From assembly GCF_002811925.1 (NCBI RefSeq), contig NZ_NPDS01000001.1:894501-958500 (forward strand): a stretch of 64,000 nt of DNA, written 5' to 3'. Source of the stretch: Leptospira barantonii (GTDB lineage Bacteria; Spirochaetota; Leptospiria; Leptospirales; Leptospiraceae). The notes beneath the pieces are model-generated. The model had not been told where the DNA came from. It saw only the letters and a list, made by a program, of their open reading frames with translations, and made no database searches. Shown piece by piece: positions 25,819 to 48,373 of this stretch (position 1 is the stretch's first letter; every line of letters begins with the position of its first letter). A program made the translations under genes and the position numbers.

Positions 25819-26871
25819 ATGAACTCCGGTAAGCGTATTCGTTGGTTTAAACTATTCTTTTGGTTCTCCATCAACACCGTAATCGGAACCATGAACGCCC
25901 TACTAATCGCCCACAACTCCGACTCTCCGTTTTGGAAAGTTTTCTTCGCGACGCAGATTACAACACATTCCGTGTGTGGAATCGTGGAGATGACCGTGGA
26001 ATCTTTGAATTCCTCGAGACAAAAACACGGATTTATAAAATCGGGTGTCATTTTAATTTTAGCATCCTGTTTCGCCGCGATCGTAGGCGTGGCCGCGGGA
26101 GGAATTCTTCACGCGATCGCGCTTACGGACGAATCTCCGGGCAGACATCACAGCGGTTCTTACAATATTCTCTTGAGTTCGCTGATCCTTGCGTTATTCA
26201 TTTCCGTTTTGGAAAAATCGATGCAGATCCTGATCGAAAAGAAGAAGGAATCCGAAAGCGCTCTCAAGGAACTTCACTACGCCGCTCTTCAATCGAGAAT
26301 GGATCCTCATTATCTATTCAATACTTTGAATACGATTCACGCGTTACTCGAAATCGATCCCGCACGCGCGGACCGCGCGATTCTTCTTTTGTCGGATTCG
26401 TATCGATTTTTGACGGAAAGACATTCCGAACGTCTCGTTTCGTTTAAGGAAGAATGGGAGTTCACGAAGAATTATCTGGAGCTTCAGAAAATCCGCTTCG
26501 CCGATTTTATGGAATTGAGAATGGAGAGCAGGGGGGATTTTTCCGGGATTTCGATTCCGCCTCTTTCGATTCAACCCTTGGTTGAGAACAGTTTTAAACA
26601 TTCGATCAATTCCGAAAACGTTCAAAGAAGAATCTACGTAAGCGCGGAGATAAAGAACGGAAAAATCCGAATTTCCATAGAGGATAACGGAACGATTTCC
26701 ACGTCTAGAAGACAATACGCGGGACCCGGAGGAGGGTTCGGGATGCAAGCGATCCGAAGTACGCTCAGAAATATTCAGGCGAGACTCGATTATAATTTTC
26801 GAGACGCCATTTTAAAATTGGAGGAAAGGGAGTCCGGCGGGACCATGGTTCTACTGGAATATTCTATATGA
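25819..26871 (+). CDS. LytS-type sensor histidine kinase
   Basis: A 350-residue membrane kinase. Residues 1 to about 145 contain about four hydrophobic segments (WFKLFFWFSINTVIGTMNAL, ASCFAAIVGVAAGGILHAIA, NILLSSLILALFISVLE) and a short extracytoplasmic part. The His_kinase domain (PF06580 type) has ALQSRMDPHYLFNTLNTIHAL with phospho-acceptor His164, then the ATP-binding part with PLVENSFKHSIN and EDNGTI...GFGMQAIRSTL. The stop overlaps the start of the response regulator by four bases, so they are a cognate pair. Confidence 0.93.
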   Translation: MNSGKRIRWFKLFFWFSINTVIGTMNALLIAHNSDSPFWKVFFATQITTHSVCGIVEMTVESLNSSRQKHGFIKSGVILILASCFAAIVGVAAGGILHAIALTDESPGRHHSGSYNILLSSLILALFISVLEKSMQILIEKKKESESALKELHYAALQSRMDPHYLFNTLNTIHALLEIDPARADRAILLLSDSYRFLTERHSERLVSFKEEWEFTKNYLELQKIRFADFMELRMESRGDFSGISIPPLSIQPLVENSFKHSINSENVQRRIYVSAEIKNGKIRISIEDNGTISTSRRQYAGPGGGFGMQAIRSTLRNIQARLDYNFRDAILKLEERESGGTMVLLEYSI

Positions 26872-27602
26872 AGGATTTATTGTATACCGTTTTGATTGTG
26901 GAGGACGAGGCTCCGGCCCGGGAACTCCTACGTAAGTATTTGGAAGAATGGCCCTCTTTTAAGATAGAATCGGTCGCCGGAAACGGACGTCAGGCTCTGG
27001 AAATTCTGGATAAAAAAGTCTTTGATCTCGTTTTTTTGGACGTAAATCTTCCCGAAAAATCCGGGATTCAAGTATTGGAAGAAAAGGGAAAACCCGCTCC
27101 CGCTCTCGTGTTTACGACGGCGTATCGGGACCACGCGTTACGCGCCTTTGAGGCCGGAGCCTTGGATTATCTTTTGAAGCCGTATTCCAGGGAAAGATTT
27201 CGGGAAACGATGTCGAGAGTGGAAGAATTCTTATCCGTTCGTAAAAAAGGAAACAAGGCGGAGTCCTTTTTGTTTTTCCGCGAATCGGGAATCTTACACC
27301 GAATGAGCCTTTCCAAACTTCTTTATCTGACCGCAAACGGTAAAAAATGCGTTTTGCACAGCGTGGAAAAGGATCATGAAACTCCCAAATTATTGGGCGA
27401 CTTGGAGGACGAACTCCCGAACGATCGTTTTGTGAGAATCCACAAAAAGTATATTCTCAATTTGGAATATATTTCGGGGATGAAGTCGAACGCCGGCGGC
27501 GGCTACGAAGTTTTTTTAAACGACGAGGACGAAACCGTTCTTCCGGTGGGAAGGGAATACGTTTCGAATCTAAAGGAAAGGTTTCGAGACAACGCTTCCT
27601 AA
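26868..27602 (+). CDS. LytTR-family response regulator
   Basis: A 244-residue regulator. The receiver domain (about 8-120) has VEDEAPAR, the phosphorylation site Asp58 in VFLDVNLPEKSG, TTAY and a Lys in LLKPYS. The DNA-binding LytTR domain (about 140-240) has RMSLSKLLYLTANGKKCVLH, NDRFVRIHKKYILNLEYI and LPVGREYVSNLKERF. It is translationally coupled by ATGA overlap to the LytS-type kinase. LytTR regulators bind short direct repeats and commonly control envelope, secretion or virulence genes; the target here is unknown. The divergent barrel/FecR operon is the nearest candidate. Confidence 0.94.
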   Translation: MKDLLYTVLIVEDEAPARELLRKYLEEWPSFKIESVAGNGRQALEILDKKVFDLVFLDVNLPEKSGIQVLEEKGKPAPALVFTTAYRDHALRAFEAGALDYLLKPYSRERFRETMSRVEEFLSVRKKGNKAESFLFFRESGILHRMSLSKLLYLTANGKKCVLHSVEKDHETPKLLGDLEDELPNDRFVRIHKKYILNLEYISGMKSNAGGGYEVFLNDEDETVLPVGREYVSNLKERFRDNAS

Positions 27603-27662
27603 AGGCGATCGTTTGTTTTTGCCGGGGTAAAACGAAATATTAGAAAACGATAAAGTTCGATT

Positions 27663-28682
27663 CTAACCTTTGAACCAATGTTTTTTACGGAACCAGTAGA
27701 TCATTCCGGGAGGAATGAGGGACGCGAGTCCGAGTGTAAGAAATAAAAACGGCTGGCTGTCGTACGGGATCGCGGTGAAGTTCATTCCGAAAAAACCGGT
27801 CAGAAAGGTAAGGGGCATAAAGATCAAGCTGATCAAGGTAAGTCGCTTAACAATATCGTTCGTTCTTTGGGAGATCACCGAAAAATACGCGTCCATCGTG
27901 TTCCCTAAAAGATCCCGATCCATATCGATCGTTTCATACAATCGACTCAAGTGATCGTAGACGTCCCGAAAATAAATCTGAATCTTCGGACTTAAAAAGT
28001 TATTATCGCGGCGGATCAGGCTGTTTACTATTTCTCTTTGAGGAGAAAGAACTCTGCGAATCCGAGTCAGGTTTCGTTTTAAGAAAAGAATTCCCGCGAT
28101 CGTTTGTTGGCTGTCTTGGTTGACCAGAATCTGGGCCTCGATCCGAACGATCTCCTCGCTCATCTTATCCAAGATCGGAAAATTGGAATCCACCGTCTGA
28201 TCAAAAAGCATGTAAAGGATCTGATCGGTTCCCCGAGAAAGAGGATTCCCATGTGTCATACAACGTGCCCTGAGTTGTTCGATCAGAGGTTCTTCCCTTT
28301 GATGAACCGTTACCACGAATTTCTCGTTGTAAAAGATATGAATCTCGTTGCTCCTTAGGACTTTTTTATCGGCGTCGTATTGAAAACGATGTAGAACGAT
28401 GAATATGTAAGAGCCGTATTCTTCCAGCTTCGGTCTTTGATTTTTATTGATACAGTCTTCGATTGCAAGCGGGTGAAAGTTGCATTCCCTTGCGAGAAAA
28501 TCCAAGTCTTCGCCTTCGGTGGAATCGAGATCGATCCAAACAAGTCCTTTCGAACAAAGCCAATCCAATTCCGGAAGACCGACCGGTTTCTCGCCCGCTT
28601 CGAGAAGGGCTTCGCAGGGGCCTGCCACCGATTTTTCCTGGCTTCCTTCGGGAAAGAATTCCGTAAATAAGATCCGCTTCAA
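27663..28682 (-). CDS. corA: CorA-family magnesium/cobalt transporter
   Basis: A 339-residue CorA homologue. The large N-terminal cytoplasmic domain includes LVWIDLDSTEGEDLDFLA and HPLAIEDCINKNQRPKLEEY, matching the family's conserved HPL-IED block. It is followed by long helices (residues about 190-280) and two C-terminal membrane segments with the signature GMNF in LTGFFGMNFTAIPYD. It forms pentameric Mg2+ channels in the inner membrane. The C-terminus ends in the usual basic tail (RKKHWFKG). Stands alone, convergent with the LytTR gene. Confidence 0.94.
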   Translation of the reverse strand: MKRILFTEFFPEGSQEKSVAGPCEALLEAGEKPVGLPELDWLCSKGLVWIDLDSTEGEDLDFLARECNFHPLAIEDCINKNQRPKLEEYGSYIFIVLHRFQYDADKKVLRSNEIHIFYNEKFVVTVHQREEPLIEQLRARCMTHGNPLSRGTDQILYMLFDQTVDSNFPILDKMSEEIVRIEAQILVNQDSQQTIAGILFLKRNLTRIRRVLSPQREIVNSLIRRDNNFLSPKIQIYFRDVYDHLSRLYETIDMDRDLLGNTMDAYFSVISQRTNDIVKRLTLISLIFMPLTFLTGFFGMNFTAIPYDSQPFLFLTLGLASLIPPGMIYWFRKKHWFKG

Positions 28683-28753
28683 AGGGAATGTCTCCGACGG
28701 TTGAGGGTATTCGTCTCGGCGAGGCTGGCAAGGAAATAAATTTGGGGAGAATC

Positions 28754-28771
28754 TTGTCGGAGGTACGACAA
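28754..28771. repeat. Short palindromic element, copy 1
   Basis: TTGTCG and CGACAA form a perfect 6-pair stem around the loop GAGGTA. Part of a family of three or four similar elements in the window. Confidence 0.5.
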
Positions 28772-28949
28772 CTCAAGAAACGAATTGAACTTGCAAAAAG
28801 AACGTTTTTCTGATACGGAAAGTTTGCCGGAATGTTTCCCACCGCCTCACCCTAACCGAGTGACAATAGAAACGAGGTTTGAGTTTGTTCAACTCAGCGG
28901 TCGCTCCCTATGGGTCGCGTCACAGGGCTCAGCTTTTTACTACAAAATC

Positions 28950-28966
28950 GTCGGAACTACGACAAA
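28950..28966. repeat. Short palindromic element, copy 2
   Basis: GTCG-GAACTA-CGAC followed by AAA. It shares the GAACTA loop with copy 3 and its stem bases with copy 1. Confidence 0.5.
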
Positions 28967-28976
28967 TTCCCGATCT

Positions 28977-29528
<552 letters not shown>

Positions 29529-29530
29529 TC

Positions 29531-30334
<804 letters not shown>

Positions 30335-30352
30335 ATAAGAAGTATCGACGGA

Positions 30353-30387
<35 letters not shown>

Positions 30388-30420
30388 GACAACTGAAGTG
30401 AGATTCTTTTTGCTTTCCCT

Positions 30421-31422
30421 ATGAACCTGGAACCCGAGGTAAAAACAAAAGATTCGTCCAATGGGGAAGAATCTCCTCTTAGCTCTACTTTTTCCTTTAT
30501 TCTCATCGTGATCCTGGTATTTGCCTTCAAATCCTCGGTTTTAGACGCGAATAATATCCCCTCGGGATCGATGATTCCCACCTTAAAAATCGGGGATTTT
30601 CTATTCGTAAACAAGATGAGATACTCGGTTCGAATGCCCTTTACCGAGTCCGAACTTTTCCGAATCGACGATCCAAAACGGGGGGATATCGTAACGTTCG
30701 CACCCCCGCTCCGGGCTCTGAGCCTCGGGGATAGCCGGGAAGGATTCTTTGCAAAACGTTATGTCAAACGAGTCATCGGTCTTCCGGGTGATACGATCCG
30801 AATCTCTTCGAAATTTCTTTCCACGAAAAAAGGAAACGTAAACTATTCCGTCATCGAATACAAGGAAAAGGGTTCCGATACGTTCCAAGGATACGATCCC
30901 GTGGAAGTGGAAGAAGGGGATGTGCTCGGAGATTTGGACAATCTGTACGCTCCGACAAGATCCTTGTTTTTGGAAAAGAAACCCGGATTCGAACATTACG
31001 TTCTCGAAGGTTACGAAGAGGATCGCAAACGCCTCGACGGTTACGAATGCAATTTTTCAATCGGGTGTGAAATTCCCGAAAATCAATACATGGTTGTCGG
31101 AGACAACCGAGACGATTCTCACGATTCCCGCGCATGGGGATTCGTAAAACGCGAAGACATTCTCGGGAAGGCCCTCGTGATTTATTTTTCGATCAACTGG
31201 AAGGACAACGTCTGCGAATACAAAAACGGTAAGGAACTTTCCGAAAAAGGTCCCGAGTTCGCAGAACGATACCAAGGTGAAGACCTTGTAAAAAATTGTC
31301 ATCCTTCCGAGATCGGTTTAGTGCGAGAAGAGAGCAGGGCGGGCTGGATCGAGCGCACTCTTCGTTATAGAATCTGGAGAATGGAAGTGCGTTGGAATCG
31401 AATCGGTTCGATTCTCCGCTAA
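30421..31422 (+). CDS. lepB: Signal peptidase I
   Basis: A 333-residue type I signal peptidase that removes signal peptides from exported proteins. One N-terminal membrane segment (FSFILIVILVFAFKSSVL) is followed by box B NIPSGSMIPTL with catalytic Ser50, box C/D FAKRYVKRVIGLPGDTI with the general base Lys116, and box E VVGDNRDDSHDSRAWGFV. The C-terminal ~80 residues extend beyond the catalytic core and are basic. AtpZ follows 28 bases downstream on the same strand. Confidence 0.96.
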   Translation: MNLEPEVKTKDSSNGEESPLSSTFSFILIVILVFAFKSSVLDANNIPSGSMIPTLKIGDFLFVNKMRYSVRMPFTESELFRIDDPKRGDIVTFAPPLRALSLGDSREGFFAKRYVKRVIGLPGDTIRISSKFLSTKKGNVNYSVIEYKEKGSDTFQGYDPVEVEEGDVLGDLDNLYAPTRSLFLEKKPGFEHYVLEGYEEDRKRLDGYECNFSIGCEIPENQYMVVGDNRDDSHDSRAWGFVKREDILGKALVIYFSINWKDNVCEYKNGKELSEKGPEFAERYQGEDLVKNCHPSEIGLVREESRAGWIERTLRYRIWRMEVRWNRIGSILR

Positions 31423-31450
31423 ACGTCTTCAAACGAAACGGTTCACGTAT

Positions 31451-31756
31451 ATGTCCGAAAAGAATTTAGAATCTTCCGATCCAGATAAAGATAAGAACAA
31501 GAATCAAGAAGTTCGGAATGTTCCGGACGCATCTGGGTTTCAAAAAGATTCTAAGCCGAAAGAAAAAGAAGTTTCTCCTTGGGAATTTGCGGGGCTCGGA
31601 ATGGAGTTTGCGGTCATCGTCGTCGGCTCGGTGTATCTTGGAAATTATATGGATACGAAATTCCATTCTTCCCCGTTCGGATTGTTAGGCGCTTGTCTTC
31701 TCGGGTTTTCCTACGGAATCTATTACATCATCTACAGAACCACTTTAAAAAAGTAA
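31451..31756 (+). CDS. atpZ: AtpZ/AtpI-type small membrane protein
   Basis: A 101-residue protein with a charged N-terminal half (about residues 1-40, rich in Lys, Asp and Ser) and two membrane segments: FAGLGMEFAVIVVGSVYLGN and GLLGACLLGFSYGIYYIIY. The GLGMEFAVIV...YLGNYMD pattern fits the AtpZ/AtpI family (F0F1 assembly or Mg2+/Ca2+ import accessory). Position upstream of the ATP synthase operon agrees. A lipoprotein and a second AtpI-like gene separate it from atpB. Confidence 0.8.
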   Translation: MSEKNLESSDPDKDKNKNQEVRNVPDASGFQKDSKPKEKEVSPWEFAGLGMEFAVIVVGSVYLGNYMDTKFHSSPFGLLGACLLGFSYGIYYIIYRTTLKK

Positions 31757-31816
31757 GAATCGAATTACGCTCCGAGTCATTCTTTGTAAGTTCCGATTTT
31801 CTCTAATTCCCGTCGA

Positions 31817-31834
31817 TCTGAACGACAGTTCAGA
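31817..31834. other. Hairpin between atpZ and lipoprotein gene
   Basis: TCTGAAC and GTTCAGA pair around the tetraloop GACA. An A-run rather than a T-run follows, so it is not an intrinsic terminator on the plus strand. Confidence 0.4.
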
Positions 31835-31918
31835 GATCTCAAAAAAAATCCTCACAAACAAAAAACGGGAAAACTTTTCTCGGTCCTCTGGTTACTCTTT
31901 CACAATCGATTGGCGTCC

Positions 31919-32653
31919 ATGAACTTGAATCTTATCTATCGTTTATTCCTCGTTTGTTCAACCGGGTATCTCCTGAGTTGTGCCGCTTTGTTTCCTCTAA
32001 AACCGTCGGAACGTTGGACGAAATCGGTTCAAACCATAGAACAAAACGAAGGGCAGGAACGAAGAATAGCGGAAAGAGAATTTATCGAAAACTTGCAAAC
32101 GGTAGGGAACGAAGATTCTCCCGAACTCAAGGAATCTCTTAGAAATTATATTCTCGCCGAATCGGCCTCAAAATTTAATTCTTACGTCGTCCAGAAACAA
32201 TGGGCTTCCGCGGCTCTGATCGCGAAACTTTATTCGGAAACGATTCCGTTTCTTGGAATTGGAGATATCACTCTTCAAGGAACGAAAACCGGAAATCTTT
32301 ATTCCGCGAGAGAATACTTTACCGCAGATCTGATCGCTTATACGAGTGAGAGTAAGGATTCTCAATTTCTTCCTTTGATCCAAAGAATGATTCCGAATCC
32401 GATCGGAGATGCGAGGCTCGCTTTCAATCTCGCCTGTTTGTATGCGCTTCAAGGAAACAAACAAGAGATGCTTCAATATATGAAGATCGCGTTCTTTTTG
32501 GGAAAACAAACCGCGGACTTTGAAAAAGACCAAGATTTTAATTCGTTTCGTTCCGATCCGGATTTTATTCGAATGATTTGGGACGGTCCGGCCTTGGATT
32601 CGAGTTTGATTCCGCCTTCTTCTAAGTCGCCGGTTTCTCCTCGCCCACGCTAA
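31919..32653 (+). CDS. Lipoprotein of unknown function inside the atp region
   Basis: The start is chosen at the ATG at 31919 rather than the TTG three codons earlier. The 244-residue product has a signal peptide ending in the lipobox YLLSC. The mature part is helical with one TPR-like stretch (ARLAFNLACLYALQGNKQEM, about residues 165-190) and an N-terminal region rich in Glu and Arg. I recognise no enzyme domain. It lies between atpZ and the AtpI-like gene on the same strand; a link with ATP synthase is not shown by sequence. Confidence 0.78.
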   Translation: MNLNLIYRLFLVCSTGYLLSCAALFPLKPSERWTKSVQTIEQNEGQERRIAEREFIENLQTVGNEDSPELKESLRNYILAESASKFNSYVVQKQWASAALIAKLYSETIPFLGIGDITLQGTKTGNLYSAREYFTADLIAYTSESKDSQFLPLIQRMIPNPIGDARLAFNLACLYALQGNKQEMLQYMKIAFFLGKQTADFEKDQDFNSFRSDPDFIRMIWDGPALDSSLIPPSSKSPVSPRPR

Positions 32654-32797
32654 GGAAGAATGAAGATCCCCCGGACGTTTTCGACAAAACGTGGGAACTC
32701 CTTCTGAATTTTAAAGAATTTACCAAATTTGAATATGCTTTCGGCGTGATCCATTCTTCCTGGAACCAGAAACGAAAAGGATACAAAGAAGAATCGC

Positions 32798-33129
<332 letters not shown>

Positions 33130-33247
33130 TTCCGGAATCGCTCATACATACAAAAAATGCCGGAATATCGCCAATTCTGTGCAAGTGGTTCGTAAATTCG
33201 CGTTTCCGCTTTCGACTCGAAAAATGGTTTTAAACAAGACTTCTTTT

Positions 33248-34333
<1,086 letters not shown>

Positions 34334-34364
34334 TTGTAGAATATTGCAATAAACACAGGAGGCA

Positions 34365-34676
<312 letters not shown>

Positions 34677-34680
34677 AAAC

Positions 34681-35202
<522 letters not shown>

Positions 35203-35206
35203 AATC

Positions 35207-37268
<2,062 letters not shown>

Positions 37269-37282
37269 GATAGAGGTTCACT

Positions 37283-39570
<2,288 letters not shown>

Positions 39571-39574
39571 GTGC

Positions 39575-39958
<384 letters not shown>

Positions 39959-39977
39959 CTTTTAGGGGTCCCTCTAA

Positions 39978-40322
<345 letters not shown>

Positions 40323-40335
40323 TGTTATTAGGAAG

Positions 40336-43398
<3,063 letters not shown>

Positions 43399-43401
43399 CC
43401 G

Positions 43402-45633
<2,232 letters not shown>

Positions 45634-45641
45634 GATAGGGA

Positions 45642-47066
45642 ATGTTATTCAATTCTCTGAATTTTCTCGTCTTCTTTATCATCTTTTACATCGTCTATCT
45701 TCGTTTGGGGAATCTCGGACAAAACCGTCTTTTGTTTTTCGGAGGATTGTTCTTTTACGGTTTTTGGAAACCGGAAATGGTTCTCCTTCTTTTGTTCTGC
45801 ATCGCGTTTAATTACGCCGGGGGCATTCGTCTCGGAAATCTGGAAGGACGAAGTCGGGCGAGATTTTTCACGTTTCTGATTTCCTTAAATTTGGGAATTC
45901 TGATCTTCTTTAAGTATATTCTGTTTTTATTGAGTATATGGAACGACACGTTAGGAGTCGTTTTGCCCAAGTCGACGGTCGTCGTGCCGGAGATTCTTCT
46001 TCCGGTCGGAATTTCCTTTTATACATTTCACAATATCAGCTATCTTTCGGATATACGATCCGAAAAAATTCTTCCCTGCACGAACTTCGTACGTTTCGGA
46101 GTTTATGATTTATTCTTTCCATTGTTATTGGCCGGACCGATCGAAAGACCCGATTCTCTTCTGCCTCAGATCGAAACGGAAAGAAAGGTTACGAGCGAAG
46201 GATTTTTATCGGGTGCGATTCTATTCTTATGGGGAATTTTTAAGAAGGTATTTATCGGAGATCATCTTTTGCTTTTTACAGGAAAGGCGATGGAAGCAGG
46301 AATGCAGTTGCCGCCGGGAATGATCTTATGGATCGCATTTTGTTTCGCCTTTCAAGTTTACGCGGACTTCAGCGGTTATACGGACGCGGCAAGAGGGCTC
46401 GCAAAGATGATGGGTTTTCGTCTTTCTCTCAACTTTAACTTTCCTTTTATCTCTTCGAGTCCTTCCGAATTTTGGAAACGCTGGCATATATCCTTGTCCA
46501 CTTGGTTGCGCGATTATCTATACATTCCCCTCGGTGGAAATCGAGTTTCCGTATTCAGACAGAACATGAATCTCATGATCGTATGGGTTTTGGGAGGACT
46601 ATGGCACGGAGCCACATACGGGTATCTTGTATGGGGTTGTTATTGTGGTCTTCAGGTAGTCGGATACAACCTGTTTCAAAAATACGTTCTTAGATTCGTT
46701 TCTCCGAATATTCAAATTTTAGAATGGGTTTTAAAACTGCTCGGCGCTCTGCTCACGTTCTGGATGTTCGCGCTCGGGTTGTTGTTGTTTCAAGTGCGGT
46801 CTCCCGGAGAACTCTGGGCATTGGTTTTAAACGCGCTCGGAGGCGCTTATTGGAATCCGATCTTTGCGATCAAATTGCTATTTTTATTGTCGCCTTTGAT
46901 TTTAGTCGAGCCGTGGATGATTTATTCGGGTGGGACGGATTCGTTTTTGGAGAAGATCGTATCAAAACCGTATTATCGATGGGTTCCTTTGTCCTTCGGA
47001 GTCGGTGTTTTGTTTTTCCTATTCGGCGTTTTCGAAAAAAAAGAATTTTTTTACTTTCAGTTTTAG
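45642..47066 (+). CDS. MBOAT-family O-acyltransferase (AlgI-like)
   Basis: A 474-residue polytopic membrane protein with about ten to twelve hydrophobic segments. The MBOAT signature is present: FSGYTDAARGLAKMMGFRL, SPSEFWKRWHISLSTWLRDY and VLGGLWHGATYGYLVWG, including the invariant His of LWHGA. AlgI-type proteins move acyl groups across the inner membrane to acetylate exported polysaccharide. The neighbour downstream has SGNH-type motifs, the usual periplasmic partner. Starts 8 bases after the GAF/GGDEF gene. Confidence 0.93.
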   Translation: MLFNSLNFLVFFIIFYIVYLRLGNLGQNRLLFFGGLFFYGFWKPEMVLLLLFCIAFNYAGGIRLGNLEGRSRARFFTFLISLNLGILIFFKYILFLLSIWNDTLGVVLPKSTVVVPEILLPVGISFYTFHNISYLSDIRSEKILPCTNFVRFGVYDLFFPLLLAGPIERPDSLLPQIETERKVTSEGFLSGAILFLWGIFKKVFIGDHLLLFTGKAMEAGMQLPPGMILWIAFCFAFQVYADFSGYTDAARGLAKMMGFRLSLNFNFPFISSSPSEFWKRWHISLSTWLRDYLYIPLGGNRVSVFRQNMNLMIVWVLGGLWHGATYGYLVWGCYCGLQVVGYNLFQKYVLRFVSPNIQILEWVLKLLGALLTFWMFALGLLLFQVRSPGELWALVLNALGGAYWNPIFAIKLLFLLSPLILVEPWMIYSGGTDSFLEKIVSKPYYRWVPLSFGVGVLFFLFGVFEKKEFFYFQF

Positions 47067-47104
47067 GTATGTTTTAACTCGGAATCGGCGCGCGACTTGA
47101 ATCT

Positions 47105-48226
47105 ATGAATTATAAAAACTTAATACTTTCTACGGTCTCGTTTCTTGCTCTGTTTGTTTTATTTCAGACGATCTCATTCTCGTATTTGGTTCCGTTTCAG
47201 GAGAAAAATTCCTTTTTATACGATCGACTTTCGAGATTGGATGATTCTCTTTTTACAAAATCGACTTCTTTGCAAGCCGCCGAGCAGGATGGTCCTGTTT
47301 TGTTTCTGGGGGACAGCCAGATTCTTTCGGGGATTCATCCGATGGAGCTCGAGAAAATAATCGGACGATCCATTTGGTTTCTTCCGAGGCCTTCCGAACA
47401 ACCTGAAGGAATGCTTTTGCGCTACCTGGAATACGAAAAGAAAATCGGAATCAAACCTTCTCTTGTGATCGTGAACGGCTCTGTGTTTTCTCTTTCCGAT
47501 ATGGACGTGGCGAGTGCACATAAAAGCCTCGTGTTGAACTACGATTCTTTTCATCCCGAAATTTTTACGAACGTTCGTTTCGGTGATTTTTATCTAAAAA
47601 ATCTTTCCACGGGTCTTTATTATCTTTTGGGAAGAATTTTTCCCTTTCTACGTTTGAACGCTTCCGTTTCGACTAACGTAAAGATCGTGGGAGAAGGCGA
47701 CGAGTTCAGTTATACGGAAAAGAATCTGGATCGTCTTCTTTCCGGGAATCCCCTTGAAAAGTGGAGAATAAATCGAAATCGAAATCGTTTTCTGGAAATG
47801 GAATATTCAAAAAATAAGGGATACTTGGATTGGGGAAAACAAGTTCCCTACGACGGGATTTGTATTCCGAATTCCGATCCGATCGCGCTTCCTCCAAGTC
47901 CGGAAGCGGCCTTACAAAGGGTTCGAAAATCCTCTTTGGAAGCCTGGAAAGAATTGTTTTCTTATTTAAAGGAGAAAGGAGTTCCCGTGCTCGCCTTGTC
48001 CTTGCCTTTTCGTCCCGACTTTGACGTGCGCGTTGCCGTTCTTCCGCAGAATTCCTTATGGGATACGATACTTATAGAAAAGGAAGTTCCGAGTTTGAAA
48101 GTAGGTAGTCTGAATTTTTTAGTAAGTGATTTCGGGGATTATACACATTTGAACACTTGCGGGATGCAAAAGCTCGTTCCGATTTTGGCGGAACGGATTC
48201 TTGCAAAAGACCAAGAAAAAAAATAA
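47105..48226 (+). CDS. DUF1574/SGNH-like acyltransferase partner
   Basis: A 373-residue protein with an N-terminal membrane anchor (ILSTVSFLALFVLFQTISFS) and an exported domain. FLGDSQILSG holds a GDS motif (Ser71), and near the C-terminus DYTHLNTCGM gives a DXXH pair (Asp345, His348), the block I/block V layout of SGNH hydrolases. It resembles the leptospiral DUF1574 family in arrangement. With the MBOAT gene 38 bases upstream it likely forms an O-acylation system in which the MBOAT exports the acyl group and this protein transfers it. The substrate is unknown. Confidence 0.75.
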   Translation: MNYKNLILSTVSFLALFVLFQTISFSYLVPFQEKNSFLYDRLSRLDDSLFTKSTSLQAAEQDGPVLFLGDSQILSGIHPMELEKIIGRSIWFLPRPSEQPEGMLLRYLEYEKKIGIKPSLVIVNGSVFSLSDMDVASAHKSLVLNYDSFHPEIFTNVRFGDFYLKNLSTGLYYLLGRIFPFLRLNASVSTNVKIVGEGDEFSYTEKNLDRLLSGNPLEKWRINRNRNRFLEMEYSKNKGYLDWGKQVPYDGICIPNSDPIALPPSPEAALQRVRKSSLEAWKELFSYLKEKGVPVLALSLPFRPDFDVRVAVLPQNSLWDTILIEKEVPSLKVGSLNFLVSDFGDYTHLNTCGMQKLVPILAERILAKDQEKK

Positions 48227-48373
48227 AATTCCGCAAACGGATCGTTTTATTTCAGCATTCGAAAGTCGGAATGCCCAAGCCACAACTTCTTGGATTTTCC
48301 TGGATTAGAATAGTGGAATTATCTAATGTTTCCCGGGTTTTATACAGAGGAAACCATCAGCGATTCGCTTCGC

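Larger units (their letters stand above)
28683..28976. other. Longest gene-free stretch, with two short palindromic elements
   Basis: No supported gene is present; the plus-strand frame here runs on as antisense of the TetR gene. Two short palindromes stand out: TTGTCG-gaggta-CGACAA (28754-28771) and GTCG-gaacta-CGAC (28950-28963). They resemble a third at 49235-49250. The region must also hold the corA promoter on the minus strand. Confidence 0.55.

Noticed and set aside
32654..32797. GTGGGAACTCC half-site as a further palindromic element
   Set aside because: Only one arm matches; the inverted arm is missing.
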